Source: Takifugu bimaculatus
Lineage: Eukaryota > Chordata > Actinopteri > Tetraodontiformes > Tetraodontidae
Direction: 5' to 3'
Assembly (NCBI GenBank): GCA_004026145.2
Contig: CP034975.1
Location: 26,780,013-26,844,012, forward strand
DNA length: 64,000 nt
Shown: positions 50,001-63,318 of the stretch, one piece after another
Layout of the letters: every line of letters starts with the position of its first letter
Numbering within the stretch: position 1 is the first letter of the stretch
Notes under the pieces: model-generated
Databases searched by the model: none
Told to the model about the DNA's origin: nothing
What the model saw: only the letters and a program-made list of their open reading frames with translations
Made by a program: the position numbers and the translations under genes

Positions 50001-53000
50001 CACCATAATAAAGCTATGAATAAATCTTTCTCTAGCACTGTAGCATTATTAGAGCTATTTTTCATCCTGTCTTTCGTTCCCATACCTCAGTGATGGATAA
50101 GTATGGAACAATGGCATAAACTGGATGTGTAAAAGCAGATGTTGTTTTCCTCAATACTTTTGCTCTCATATTCTGCCACATATTAAGAAAGCAAATAAAC
50201 ACACTAAAAGATTGTTTGGTGCTGAGCTAAGTGACGCTTTTGTGGCCGAACACTTGCTTTAACAAACACCTGGACTCATTAAAGACACCAGGATTTTAAC
50301 ATTTCATCTCTTTTGTCTTTGTTGCTCTTTCCTGAACTGCAGCCAGAGGAGCTGGAGGCTCTTCACTCTCACACTTTCCGGGCGAAGACATTCAAGAAGG
50401 CCAAGCACTGCAGTGTGTGCAAACAGAACATCGGTGAAGATGGCCTCATCTGTAGAGGTAAAGCAGCTGCACAAATGTTCGATGGAAATAGTTATAACTG
50501 CAAATGGACCTATATTCTGATCATTTCACTACAATGGAAGAATCCTAAAAAAATGTTGCTGCACACATCAAAGTAAACTACTTCAGTGCCCTTTAATAAA
50601 ACACCTGACATTTAATAAAAGACGTTGGCTTCCCCAATCTTGCTTGCTCTGCTTTGCTTTTATCCCATCTAAATTCTTTTGGTCTAAAATTCTGGATCCA
50701 TTGCCACTATTTTGATGTTTTTTCTCCAAAGGCATAAAAGAAGCTAAACTAGAGCAACGTTTAAATGAGTGCGAGCCATCAAAACTTGGTTAAGCTGCCA
50801 GTTCTTTTTCTTGCTTCTATTGTCTTATTGTTTTTGCAGGACTCCACATTTGCCAACTGGCTGAAATCGAAGTAAACCATGAAACAACAAACAATTGCAG
50901 GAAATAAAATGGAGATTCAATAATAGATGTGGTCACCATTTCCAAACATGCACTTGAACCTTCCCATCTGGTGCTCCGGACGGGTTTAAACAGAATCGAG
51001 CTCAACGCAGCGTTACCTTTAGTGGAAATGTCTGTTTTCAGACAGATAACAGCGACTGAAACCGTACGGAAACGGATGGATGTTTGGTTTGGCAGGCGAG
51101 GGGAGAATACTCAGCCTGCCCTTTCCCAAACCTGACACAGAGCAGGTAAATGTTTGAAGGCCACGGCGTCGAAAAACAGGAGAGCAGTAGACTGGTAGAC
51201 AACATGAAGGCTTTGGGACACACGGATATTTAGGAAATGCTGTGCAATCACCTGCATTTTCACCAAGAACAGGAGTGCATGAATGTGAGCATAAGGTAGA
51301 TGTGAGCCCTGATGAGCACGTGCATCTCACAGAAACAAGCACGATGCTTCAATAACAACTGGTTTTACTGCAGTGCTCACAGCAGTGCACTTGACTTTGT
51401 CCATTATTCTACTGGATAAATAATGTTCAGCCGTGGATGCAGACAGTTGCGTAAATGTCTACATAAAAAAGCGTAGGAGTGCAGCAGGAACCGCTGTGCA
51501 CAAATGATTTATGGCAGAAATAAACCCCTTGACAGGTCTGAGTTTGGGTCTGATTTAATTTAAGTTTAGTTGCTCATTTGACTCTTTCAGGTCAGACCAG
51601 GGCATGGTCACGTGTGTGTGTGCGTGTGCAGAATTCTCTTTTTGTTTTTATCTTTCCTGTGATTAATGACCCCCCCTTTCTGCAAAAACAGACAACTGTG
51701 GCGTGGAACAAAGAACTATTTTCATTTTATTTTGCTTTAAGCTTTAAGCATCACACTGAAAAAATAAATAGAAAATTGCCCAAAGCAATAAATATGATTT
51801 CTGGTACAGCTGACTGTGGGTTTAAAGGGAGGGACGTGTACTTTGTAGAACACCAACTTCCAGATCCAGTTTTGAGCAATTTGATCATGTAGTTATTTGG
51901 ATGTAGATATTCAGCAGCCCGTGCAGCTGCATTCCCGCCTGTCTCCCACTGACGGCTGGGATGGACTCCGGCACTTGTGATGGACTTAATTAGGAGTAAG
52001 TGATGAATAAGTGCACTTTCCATTTCTCAGAACTGAAAGTGCAACAACCTCACAATTTTACATAACCAGAGGCACTTTCTCTGTATTTAATCTGAATATC
52101 TGACACCCAATTCCCTATAGAAAGGTTACTGTAGCTGTCCAGGTTAGCTGTGGTTGAAATATCCTTTTGAATTCTTATAATATTTAACAATAAATTCAAA
52201 TTCAGGCTTGGTTTTTCAGCATTTCCCTTTTTTTCTCTAATAACACTGCAGTCACATGGCCTCACAATAATGCAATCTCTTGGACTTCCTGTCTCTTTAG
52301 TGGTTGCCAGGATACAGGGGTTTAGTTGCTTTGACAATAGCATGTTGACGCAGGTCAGGACCGCAGTTTTCCAGTCAAAAACTGAAGCTCTTTGTGGTGG
52401 AGTATTTTAAGAGAACTTGACCTGAGGGCAGGAAGTGGCTTTTATATTCCCCTGCTGTGATGCAGGTCAGGATGAATCCATGTGTGCTGGGGTGGGCTGG
52501 TGCAACTCTGTTTTGAATTTTAAAGTTCAGCTGCAGAGTGTATGATCTAATGTTTAATCTAATTTATGAGAAAAAATATTTTAGTTATTATTAAACTCAT
52601 CCCAGAGGGGTCTCTTTTCAGGATTAGTTTTGCAATTGGTGTTCTCCTCTTTCAAAGACAACTTTTCAAAGTTCAAAACGCTCTCTAACAATTCTGCAAA
52701 AGTCTTTTGGCAGCGCTTTTATGTAAGGGGTGTAGCTAGACATTCAACATAAACACAGAGCTTCAAAGAGTGGGCGGTGTGTGTGTGCGCGTGTGTGTGT
52801 GTGCGCCCATGTGTGTGTAGGTTATCATAGCGCCGTTCTTGACGACTGAGCTCATGGAGCTGGTATGCAGCAAATCCCATATGGGTTAAAAATCAAACAC
52901 AGAAAAGACTCACCACATATAGAACTTTAGCAGCGTTGGAGACGGGATCATCGATGAGGAGAAAGTCCCCCAACATAAGTGTGGTAAATGTAAATATTGC

Positions 53001-56000
53001 AGATAAGTCAGAGCAGGTATAAAAGGAATGTGTATTTTTCACAGCTGGTTCTAGTGAACTTTTAAGAAAAAGGTTAAAAATTCAGTTTAAAATTATGAAT
53101 CAGAGATGAAGAATTCATAGGAAAACTACCATTGTGAGAAATCCACCAATGCTAATTAGATTTGAGTCTGAATTGTGTGTTTGTGTGTATGGGGGGGGAT
53201 CTCAAATTACCCCTGTTATCCTCGGTAGCACCGTATGCTGTACAGCACCACCAGAGTATGTTAATGTGAGCATCAGTGCTGTGGGGCAGCTCATTATCCT
53301 AATGGTTTAAGAAGAATATTGGTTTTCAGTGGCTGAGGGCTACTATGTCTCCCAGTCTAACGTCATTATGGTAATCTACCGGACTGACTACAGACTGACT
53401 TTTCATGAACTCTTGGCAGCAGATGGTGGCTCACTGTGATGTCCAGTGATTTATAGAGCCTGGAAACCACGCAGGTGAACTTTTGCACCGTTGTCTACCT
53501 GCCTGCACTCGTTGTTGCTCTGTGAAAACTGCCCAGTGCTGTTTAACCCCTAACATGACTGTACATTTTAATGTATTGTGCCAGCAGTGAAGGCAAACGT
53601 GGCAGCGGGTAATGTAGTTAGGGTGCCACCTGTCGGATGATTGCGTGTATTGCAAGTCAACTACAGTTGAACCTTTTTCCAGATGCCTTTAAAATAAATT
53701 TTTTGCATTGCTCATTTTCACCTTCTTGGTGTCAGGGGGTGTTTCCTTGTCTTTTAGTAAAAGGTTATTGATATATCTTTTTTATATTTACAATGATTCG
53801 TAATTTTTACTTTGCATGAAATATTGTGAAAATATTGGGAAACACTGGAAATTTTGAGTTTATGCCACAGAAAACTACATAAAATAATCATATTGTATAT
53901 TGTAGTACTAAAGCAGTCACGATGTCATAATAACCAATAAAAGGAGAGCATGTGCGCTGCCAGGGGGCAGTAGAGTCTTTTTAAAACTTGATTCTGTGGC
54001 TGCAACTTGTGTCTCGCGTTGAATTTCAGTCCGATGTGATTGTAATTTAACAGACCTTTTGTTTCATACATGTGTCATTTATATGGATAAACAAGGGAAA
54101 AGGGATGCTATTTAATAGGCAGTTGTGTTCATGAACATGCACACAAGCACACAGGATGGGCACAAATACATGTGATCAAAGGTAAAAGCAGACGGATGAC
54201 ACAACATGGGTCTGTGGGGATTCTTCTTCAGGATTTTTCGTGTCCCGTTCAGGAATTTTACATGTTTGGAAAGTCAGCACCTGGAGCGAGGTGGGGCTTC
54301 ACCCCCAGAACCTAGAACACTGGTGAACATGTGTAGGCTACACAATGAAACTCATGAGTCAGATGATGGAGGGTGTTGACAAGTGTGGTAATTACTCCTA
54401 TTAGTACTACACAGGAACTGCTCTGAGTACTGAATGGTATGGAAACACCATCATACTGCAGTTCAGGCTTCTTCACTGCAGGACCAATCAGAACAATGAA
54501 GTAACGGTGGCATAATCAGGTTTACTGGTCACAAAAACACTAATTTGGGGAGAGAAACTGTGGGAAAGATGGACTAAGACACTTCAGGAGACTTTAATCT
54601 TTCTGAGCAAGACTTAATTTGAAGCTTCCTTGTGGAATTTTTTTCTTGTCTAAAAAAAAGAAAAGAAAGTCTGTTAATAATCCAGTTAGTCCTGCTCAAA
54701 AACAATAAAATGGGATTAGGCATTTGAATTTCAACTACAAGTACAGCTTCTGCCTTGCCAACAGTGTATTGTGCATGAATTATATCACCCTTACATGCCC
54801 TGCAGGCCCCCTTATGAGAAACAAAAATATTGGCCCTTACGATCTGTATGTGTAATAAGAAAGCTAAAATGTCCTCAAGGTAGGAATATTTGAGACTGTC
54901 AGCTTAGAGAAACTAGATTTAGTTGTAAATATGCATGTACTTAAACATGGAATCTATTCTTTATACCCCTAAACTCAATTTTCTGTTTGTCTGTTTGGAT
55001 AATTATGATTTCGGAAGGCTTTTGTGGGACCCAAAAAGCTTCCCCACTGTTCCTCATTCATGGGCGTCGTTGTAATAGTGTGACATGCTGTTCGTGTCAG
55101 TGCACGGCTTGTCCACACGTGAGTGCCCACGTGACGGTCCGGCGGCACATGAGGCCGAAGCGAAGGAAAGAGGAAGAGGAAACGCTGCTGCCCTGCCCTT
55201 TGATTGTGTTCAGTGTTCTAAGTGGGTCCAGCCCAACCCTGTGGGAGTATCCATGTATTCCAGGGAACAGAGGTGGGGTGGGACAGCAACCCCTGTCACA
55301 TGCCCTCACCTCTGACTCTGGTGTTTGTAGACTACTGCTATACTCTGATAGCAGTTGGTCTTCACCATCACTGCCATGATGTGAGCTTTTGTTGCTCTCT
55401 AATTCTATTATTCATCATTTCCCCACGTGTTTGTTACGCTTCCTCCCTCTGTCTTTCTAATACGCACAAACACCCGCTCCTACAGGACCATGACCCCCTC
55501 TTCCTTCCCTCCACCAGGAACATTCAGCTCTGTTTATTCTCCAAAGCTCAGTTTCCTAACAAGGTAAAGCTCCAGCTGCAGCGACTCTGGCCTCGGCTAT
55601 TTCACACCCAATATGGAAGTCCTGCTTCTTCCCATGTGGTCCATGAGTATTGTTTACAGGGGACTCACAGGCTCGGAATGGGGCTCCTGATGTTGGAGTC
55701 CCATCTGGAGTCCTTTGTCACAACCTCAGCTGAGTTGTTTTTAGATGCACTTTTATGTCTTGGATACTTGAAATGACAATTTCTTCATGCCAAAGATGCT
55801 TCGTTTTAGTTTATTTATCAGCCTCTCGAACGTCCACGCTAAAATAGACCATGTGAATCAAAGACCTCCATTCAGTTTGACCTTGAAAACCTTTAATACC
55901 TTTGAAACTCTTGGAAATGTATATCCACGGTGACAACCACATTTCAAGCTCTCTAATTAAGAAGTTTAAGATGTTACCCCCCAAGCACAAATATAGTCTT

Positions 56001-57096
56001 AAATAGAAACTAGCTACCCTGTAATATAACTATGGATTTGGGTCAACAAAAAGGAGTTGTTTTTTAACTTACACTTTTTTTAGTACCGGTATATAGAAAT
56101 AATTCTATCATTTCTATTTCCGTCTTAACCATTCAAGTAAAATTTTGTAACTCTTTAAACATCTGTTTGTTTGTGACCTGTTGAGTTTCTCACGTTAGCA
56201 CCATTATTAACTCATTCATCCAGGTCTCACTTCTGATCTGTGTGGCTGCCTTAAACACGTGCAACGGGTTAACGTCTCTCAGGAAACTAACTAATTAACT
56301 AAGGGATTATGCTGGTTCCTTCTTTAAGAGAAGGTGTGTGTAGTGTTGTGGTGCTTTAAAATGACATGTCCTAAACCCTTCCATCGTCTACAGCAACGCG
56401 TGAGAATTACGAGGTGATGTCTGGAGCTGCGGGGATTACAGGATTTTATTAACACACTAGAAATGATTGAAAAGTATATTAGAAAAACAGGATCTTCATC
56501 CGTACACACTGGGTTAGCATCAGTCATTTAATAGCTGATCATTGCAGATATTCCTCATTTTAAAAACTAGTCCAGGACGGGAAGGAACTGCTCATTACAT
56601 TACATAATAGGTGGTGTGTTCCAGTAAAAGCATACCATCTCCTCTCTTGTTTGTGAAATGTACTCCTCTGCACAGTGAGATGTGTGTTTATTCTTTTTCC
56701 ATGATAATTTAGGACTCAGGATCCAGGTGTTGCCTCCTGTTGACCTTTGTGTTTCCTCTTTAATTTTACCTCAGGAAAAAGGTCTCATCAACACGTCTGT
56801 GTGGGGTTTTTTTTGGGGGGGGGGGGGGTTTCTGGACTCGGAAACACATTTTGTACAAATGAACAAGGACATTCTGTAAAGATGACACTTTTTAATAACC
56901 TATCAACACCAGTCCCAACAAGATGAGGAAAAACAAACTTGCTTTTACCACGTGGGCTCTTGCCCTCTTCATGGCCTCCAGCTGCACACAAATGAGACTT
57001 AGATTAGGAAACAAGGCAGCAAAGTGATTTAATGTTCTCACCTTCTTTTTTTCTCTAGTGTGCCGGACAGCTTGCCATAAGAAGTGTGAAGTCAAG
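22805..57096 (+). CDS. tns1: tensin-1, first three coding exons (C1 domain), continues beyond window
   Basis: Tensin is a focal-adhesion protein that binds actin and integrin tails. Three coding exons are placed: 22805-22900 (32 codons, MGCTVSFICCEED...), 50343-50457 and 57059-57096. Their phases match and the reading stays open. Together they encode HTF..KAKHCSVC, GLICRVC and RTACHKKCEVK, a C1-type zinc domain with pattern H-x12-C-x2-C-x10-C-x2-C-x4-H-x2-C. The final Cys (C-x7-C) must come from the next exon, which I do not find before 64000. The phosphatase-like, C2, SH2 and PTB domains lie off the window. C1-bearing N-termini are known for TNS1 and TNS2; the cyp27a, bcs1l and znf142 neighbours favour tns1. 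Introns are about 27.4 and 6.6 kb. Confidence 0.82.
28808..28846 (+). repeat. (GT)n microsatellite
   Basis: About 19 uninterrupted GT units in tns1 intron 1. Confidence 0.97.
30895..31000 (+). mobile_element. worn SINE-like fragment
   Basis: The core gggcaaggcccttaaccccc and a later gttaaaggc resemble the body of common fish SINEs. The head, tail and duplication are lost, so the family cannot be named. Confidence 0.4.
32488..32547 (+). repeat. (GT)n microsatellite with one interruption
   Basis: About 30 GT units broken by a GC step near 32527, in tns1 intron 1. Confidence 0.97.
33650..33679. promoter_or_regulatory. inverted pair of homeodomain-like sites
   Basis: Two 8-bp arms, AATTAGCC and GGCTAATT, are perfect inverted repeats 14 bp apart. 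Each holds a TAAT/ATTA core. They could be paired homeodomain sites or a small hairpin. They may also be chance. Confidence 0.25.
34966..35057 (+). repeat. compound (AT)n/(GT)n/(GTAT)n microsatellite
   Basis: About 90 bp of alternating TA, TG and TATG units, entirely purine-pyrimidine alternating, so it can form cruciform or Z-DNA. Confidence 0.95.
39926..40006 (+). CDS. tns1: candidate alternative first coding exon of tns1
   Basis: An ATG opens 27 codons (MPSISLSLPTAL...RTWICLSCMFW) ending exactly at a donor, TGG|gtgagg, in phase 0. That is the same phase as exon 22805-22900, so it can splice directly to exon 50343 and its C1 domain. About 150 bases of GC-richer, stop-rich leader precede it, as for a 5' UTR. 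I recall a human tensin-1 long-isoform N-terminus with a very similar RTWVCLSCMFW segment placed just before the C1 domain; this is from memory and unchecked. No other open frame with such a donor stands out in the intron. Confidence 0.6.
42926..42944 (+). repeat. poly(T) run
   Basis: 19 consecutive T in tns1 intron 1. It may be the reversed tail of an old retroposon, but no body is recognised next to it. Confidence 0.9.
45592..45964 (+). mobile_element. full-length tRNA-headed SINE with 12-bp target duplication
   Basis: The 373-bp insert begins GGGCGGCACGGTGGTGTGG and has Pol III boxes: an A-box-like TGGTGTGGTGGTTAGCAC and a B box GGTTCGATTCC. The body contains gtttgcatgttctccctgtg and cttcctcccacagtcc, which I recognise as a widespread teleost repeat. 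The tail ends in short gtgagtgag units. An exact 12-bp duplication, tataccagttga, flanks it at 45580-45591 and 45965-45976. Confidence 0.93.
51925..52015 (+). mobile_element. tail fragment of a teleost SINE
   Basis: The words ctgtctcccactgacggctgg and gatggactccggcac are worn forms of the 3' end of the SINE seen at 45592-45964. No head is present. Confidence 0.45.
56807..56828 (+). repeat. T8-G14 tract
   Basis: Eight T are followed directly by fourteen G. It is a likely site of polymerase slippage and length error, and can form G-quadruplex. Confidence 0.9.
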
Positions 57097-57886
57097 GTAA
57101 GATTCATGATTCATAGATTTGTTTTATTCACACCTTAACTACTAAACACAAAGAAAAGGTGTTTATTTTTCCATATATATGGAACAGGGAGCAAATGTAC
57201 TTGTGTATTATAGTCAGCTACTGTTCTGTGCATGTGTGTGTGCACGTGCTGCAGCAGTGGACCTTCTGTAGTTTGTAATTGGCTAAGAAAAAAAATCTAA
57301 AGAATGTCTAAACAAGTCCTCTTTGTACCGGAATGTGTTTATATTGGAGACATGCTTGCGTCTTGGACATCACCCTGTATCTAAAAATAAAAGACCTCTG
57401 GATGAAGCAGCCAGTTTCTTCTTCTTGTCTTGGGATTCGAGTTACGTAGGAGAAAAACAGAGCGATGGAGGTGAGGTTCTTGCAGGACTACCGCAGAGGG
57501 ATGGATGTGTTTATCCCATGTGCAAAGTTCTAGCACAAAAACAATGAAAGCACACCTATGTAGGTACACACCCCTCATCTGGAAGCCATTATTTAAATTA
57601 GTGCTGCTTCCCAGGTTTGCCAGTTGCTCCCTTACAGGAAATGCCAGCGGTGCAAGACAGAGGCTCCTGCTAAATATGAGGTACATGACTGCAGTGCTTT
57701 AATAAGGATCTGAAAGTCACAAATGAATAAGGAGACATAATTTGGAATTATGAGGGGGAAAAATAATACATTTTCATCAATCCGTGTCAGTTATATCGTG
57801 GGGATTGTTATTACAAATACCATTTAGAGGTTTAGAACATTTACATTTGTAATATCCAGGTTAAAATAGGCAAAATAAAGGCTATT

Positions 57887-57913
57887 GGTGTGTGTGTGTG
57901 TGTGTGTGTGTGT
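57887..57913 (+). repeat. (GT)n microsatellite
   Basis: About 13 GT units in a tns1 intron. Confidence 0.95.
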
Positions 57914-60900
57914 CTCTGAGAGAATGTGTGTTTCCATCAGATGTCATGTAGGAGGTGGCACTGAAGTTGCACAGAACATACTCCCTATGTCTATATCTTT
58001 AAAAACAGACATTCCATCACCACAAATCACAGGGGCATTTCCTTTCGTAAACATTCCGACCAAAAATGTCAAAGATTCGGAAGGAAGCAATTTACTAACA
58101 AGCTTGAAATGGGAAAACAAGGGAGTGACCATGACAATCTTGATCAGTATCTGCAGGGCAAAACTCTCATGTGTCAATAATGAAAAAAATATTAATACTA
58201 TCCAAGCGACTCCGAAGTTAGTAACTCTTATTTAAAATAGTTAATGTCAGTTCTCTGCAGCCCCTTTTTACTCATTACTTCTCATTAAGTTTCTTCTCTC
58301 TATTTTACAGTCATATTACTGTTACCTGTTTCACAATAGAATTAAACTGTAACTGTTATTAATGTGTCTGAGTGTGAGGAGTTCCAGGTATCAACAGCAT
58401 CCCATGTGAGCTTTCCAAAGGTACACAGCTGAAAACACCATCCCCACTCTTCATTAGTTCAGCCTCTGATAGTTTGGTGCCACTTGAAGTCAAAAATAAG
58501 CTGAGGTGCTGAGAACATGTGATTAGATTTCACTTATCCTCCGTTTCCTGATACGTGTGTTTAGAGAAGGAAATCACCATGTTCCACCGTTAATGAGTGC
58601 AGAGGTTTAGGGAAGCAAGTGTTCTTGGGACCGTGAGATCACGTTTGTTGGTTTGAGTGCTTTAGTTCCTCCTAAAATTCAGGAGGTCTGTTAATCACTA
58701 AACAACCCAAGTAATTTTACATGTATGTGTGAGGCCTGTCAGATATATATATAACTATCATCTGCATAGAATATTTTTTAGTATAACATGGAACCCATAC
58801 ATACATTAAATAAACAGATCATAAACAGACATTATTTCCCGACTTTTCTCTATGTGTTAAGTGTAAATAAGTTTCGGTATCTGTTTAGAATGATGAGTTT
58901 GTGTTATTGAAAGACAGAATATTTGTTTGATGAAAAAATTACTAGAGCCTTCAAAATTTAGGAGAGTGAGCAGCCAGAAGTCTAGATGTACTCAGGTACA
59001 TTGCTTGGGTACATAAAACTCTGTTTATTCCATTATTTCTATTATCTTTGGATAAAGAAATATGTGTTTGAGGTCATCCGTTCCAGATCCAAACACCTGT
59101 ATTCACTCATGTGAGCGTTTGAAAGAGAACATTGCGTCTGGAGTTGGCCTCCTCCTCACCTGCTGATCACAGCTTTGATTTATAAATACTCTGGCACCAG
59201 CAGAAAGGTAGACTTTAAAGAAAACATCCTTCAACTTGAGTTAAAGCTCCTGTCGCGACCCTGCCTACGTTGGGCTGAAGTTCCTGAAACTTCATATTTC
59301 AAATGGTTCTGTTCTATTGTTCTTGTCCATCTGGAGTTGCATCTGATGGATTTTTATACTTCTGATTTATCTTGAGGGTTATTCAGGATTGGTTCAACGC
59401 GTTACCTTAAACCATGTATATTTACAATAAATATTAAGATTTAATTACAGACTATAATTACAGGAGCTAAATCCAAAATCCAGGTTAGGTCTGGGTTTTT
59501 GACATTCTAGGATGTTTTTTCCCCTTTTTCCTCATGTTTCCAAATGGGTTCTGTCATGACATGGAAGTTCACACACCTAAGTTGGCTCAGTCTCCCCCAG
59601 CTGTTAGCCAGCTGTGACAACCATGGCTAGTTAGTTATGGCAAAGCAACATGTTGCTTTTGAGGAACCTGGAGATCTGCATATTGTATATCTTAGTATCC
59701 CAAGTTCTAAAGACCTGCCAGTGAATTTGCAGGATCTGATTTTTATCTTTGTCATAAACCAATGCGTAGTTCTTCCGGCATCTTTTAGTTTAGCCAAAGT
59801 GTGCTCCAGAATAGGCCTAGTGTTAATGTCCAAGGTGGGATTGCTGACGTGTCGTAATATAATGAGAAATCCCAATGGACAGAACAGCCTCAAAATCGGT
59901 TTCATTGCATCTTGTCGTTTTTCCTCAGCTGCAGCTTTGGCGTGACTATCTTTTTTCCACTGGCATCCTTTGGAGTCCACCTTAAATTTTATTAAACATT
60001 AATTGGAGACTGCAAAACCAGAAAGCCGAGTTGTAGCCTTAGCTTAGTATGTGCAGAATAACTCAAGGTAGTCCAAACTAGCTAGTCTTGTTTTCTATTT
60101 GTTTTATCCAATTAAGGATGGAGCAACGCTGTTTTAAAGTCATAACCCATTTATTATTATCTGCCCATGGCTCATTACATAACCCAGGGTGAAAAGTGGT
60201 ATTGAATCCCTGTAACAACATTAACAGCTTCCTTCCTCCTCTCTGCAGCGGATGAAACATGGTGAGAACTGAAGCTTACAGTAGGAAGGGAAGCAGTGGG
60301 GGGCAGGGAGTGAACGCTTTTTAATAATAACATACAAGCTGATGTGATTCGGTTACGATGGAGGCAGGAACCGGTGAAAGGGGGACAGGGTGTGGCAGAG
60401 ACTGTTCACGGTGTCGTAGATTGGTATTCTTCCAATGTGGTCATGCAAATTAGTTTTTACAGTTCTGTGTAAGTGAATTTGCAGTCACAGGACAGAAAAC
60501 ACGTTTACCGTTCTGCCCATAATGACATCAAGCAGGAGCACAACAGCAACGTGTGCATGTGACAAATCACATGCTTTCTCTTTCCGGAGTCCATATTGGA
60601 TTTAAAATTCAGCTTCTTTATTTAGATTCTTACATTTTCCCCACCTTTTTTCTACTCCCCAATTAACCACCATCAGATTAAAGTCTCATGGAAATCATAT
60701 CATTTATGCCCATATAGATGCTTTACACGACCAAACAAGGATTTTTTTAAAATCTGTTTTCTATCTATTTTCCATCTTCCATCGAAAAAGCTTTCTTAAA
60801 ATAGCAAACTTGGGTCTTGAAATTCCAGATGGATACGCAACTACAGTCTAACCATCCAGGGAAGGATGGTTGTGATGGATATGACAACCTCGGTTGCCAG

Positions 60901-63250
60901 TAACATCGGCAGAAACAAAACAAATTCAGAAAAACAGGAATGCAAAAAAAAAAAAAAAAACTGAAATACCAGCCCCAACAGATGTTGAAGGGTAACGCCA
61001 AATCGGTCCCGGTAGTGCCCAAACTGGATGAACGCTTTCATCCAGACAGAAGACAGAGTGGGCCTACAAGCACCAGAGGAACTGTGGGGACAGTCCCAAC
61101 CCAGCGGTACGAATCTGATGTTTATGCATCAGCACCAATATGGGTGTAAAAATTACGCCACCAAGAAGAAAACCAGAGGTTCAGCTACTGTGTTTTAGGG
61201 CTTCATGGAATCCAAAACAATCATTCGTCAGCGTTAGCTGCTTGTGCTACAGTGTGAAGGTTATTGGATTACACAAGGAGCCGTGGCTTTCTGCCATGTG
61301 TTTAGTAACTGCGTGGTCGTGACTTGTGCGTGGATACAGGGGAGAAAACAAACAGAAACACCCAACGACATGAGCCTGCAGAAACAGTTGCACATATAAC
61401 ATTATCAGTCATTTCCTCTGCCCTCCGAATCAATTTCAAAACCTTTATTTTTGTCGAGGAGCGGCTCTTGGGCATGTTTAATAAGAGGAAAACGAAGGAG
61501 AGAAAGTAAAAGATGGTCAGGTTCAATTTAAATCTGTCATATCCGATCAACATGCTGTTTGGGTGTTTGAGAATGTTCCACTGGCCGGTGGGCTGAAGCC
61601 ATCTGTTCGGCTCTGTTGCTGGGAAAGCCTGAGTCACACGTGTGAAACTGGACTCCAGACATTTCTCCTTCCCCATGCCTCTCCACCTCTTTCTTATTGT
61701 TCATTTATTAACATGTTTGATTTCTATTTTTTAATGCTAATTCTTTCCAAGTAACTGCCATGGTAGCTTTAGTTAAACTTGAATTTCATAGATTTATGCA
61801 CAACCTTTAATGAAGTCAAAATCGAAACAGAACAAACTTTATTTTGAAAGTTAAGTTGTCAGACATGAAACTGTAGTTACGGCTCTGTTATCATGTCTAG
61901 CACAGCCGTCCAGCATCTGCAGATGTTCATACCAGTCCAAGCAAAGGGGACATTTTTTCTTTGGAATAAGCTAAAAAAGTGAAGTTTTTATTTTGAAATC
62001 CAAGCAAAAGACAGGAAGTGGCCCAGACTTGGCCTTACGCGCAGACAGATAATTTTCACATGTTTTCAATACCTAGCCTACAGAGGTGGTATGTGTAATG
62101 GCTTTGAAGTGAGCCGAATAAGAAAAACAAGGGGAATTCCCACTTCCCTCAGACCAGCCGGGTCCCTTCATTAAAGGTGTTGTGTCGCTATAAACAAACA
62201 TGTTGTTCAGCTACCGTGAACCATATGTCTCCCCCCTGGTGGCCCTGCCTTCATTCCTTCCTGGCCCCTTGTCATTAATAGCATATTAAATAATGCGGAC
62301 TTATCCAACATCTGGTGAACACAGCTTCAAGTAAAGGTGCTACTTTTGGAGCTCCGCCCCATGAAGCTTCAGGGAAACATCAAAGGCGGTGGCCATTCTT
62401 TCCAGGTTGCGCCATAATGTGCTACAAATTTATAAAGACGTCCTCGTCGGCTACTGTTTAATAACTGCCAAGGCTGTGGAAAATTGAGCGGTGTGTATGA
62501 CGTGATGGACGTGATTCCAGTGTTTGTGAGATGCTCCTGTGTCTTTCCTCACAATGTGCCAGATTTAAAAGGCGTTCGGGGCAGCCTGGTGCATCACAGA
62601 TCAGATCTGGTTACAGATCTGGTTACTCTGGCATTTTCACTCTCTTGTTCGAGATTTTTATATAAACGGCAGGATGTAATTTGACAACTTTGGATGTTCC
62701 AGTGTGTTTCCTTGTTTTATTTGTAAACTAAACAGAAAATCAATAGAAAATGTCATGTGAGTGCAACGTCCCTCCTCATTTAGACTTAAGCACTAAGTGG
62801 AACAGGTTAAGATGCACACTGATGAAACCATAGAGGATGATGCCGCTTGGACTGGTCAAATGAACCAAGATATGGTCTTTCCAAAACTTTCCTCACAACG
62901 ACAACTAATAAATGACACCACATTTCTGTTGGTCAACGTGTGGGATTGAATTCAAGGATTATTTGCTTGCAGGACAGATGACTGAATGGGGAAAAAGTGT
63001 CCCATTGACATTGTTTGACAGTATAATTGCTAAAATCAATGTATTTATTGGTGGTGTCTGTCTACTGTAGCATCTGGTGTGTGCGTGCGTGCGTGTGCGA
63101 GTGTGCGTGTGTGTGTGTGTGTGTGATGAGAGAAAGTGAGAGAGCAAAGGAGCGACACGGGAAAGGGGAGTGGAGAGAGAGAGAGATTCATATTTAACCT
63201 GTAACTTGAGAAGCTGATAACAAGGAGAAAGTGAAGAATGAGTTCTTGAG

Positions 63251-63251
<1 letters not shown>

Positions 63252-63312
<61 letters not shown>
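63252..63312 (+). repeat. (GT)n-(GA)n compound microsatellite
   Basis: About 18 GT units run straight into about 12 GA units. A shorter GT run with GC steps lies at 63081-63125. Confidence 0.95.

Positions 63313-63318
<6 letters not shown>

Larger units (their letters stand above)
22901..50342 (+). other. 27.4-kb first intron of tns1
   Basis: A clean donor (AAG|gtaaga) at the left and an acceptor (ctgaactgcag) at the right bound this intron. It contains microsatellites, G runs, a SINE, worn repeat fragments and one well-supported candidate alternative first exon. Open frames inside lack splice context or known domains. AT-rich patches with TAATTA cores (for example 29970-30010 and 33640-33690) may be enhancers; this cannot be shown from one sequence. 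Confidence 0.7.
50458..57058 (+). other. second placed intron of tns1 (6.6 kb)
   Basis: It runs between two exons of one C1 domain, from donor AGAG|gtaaag to acceptor ttttttctctag. It contains a SINE tail fragment near 51925, GT-rich runs near 52785 and 53180, and a T8-G14 tract at 56807-56828. Its long open frame at 55222-55776 shows no domain. Confidence 0.7.

Noticed and set aside
55222..55776. 184-codon plus-strand frame in tns1 intron
   Set aside because: No domain, no splice logic, low-complexity Ser/Leu/His-rich composition.
57613..57688. Possible tensin exon (reading CQLLPYRKCQRCKTEAPAKYE, followed by gtacat)
   Set aside because: It follows exon 57096 in phase and has a CxxC, but the last C1 Cys must come 8 residues after the HKKC cysteine, and here that position is Leu. 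The donor is also poor.
59627..59980. Overlapping frames on both strands, 102 and 117 codons
   Set aside because: Possibly an old repeat, but I could not match the peptides to any transposon protein or gene family with confidence.
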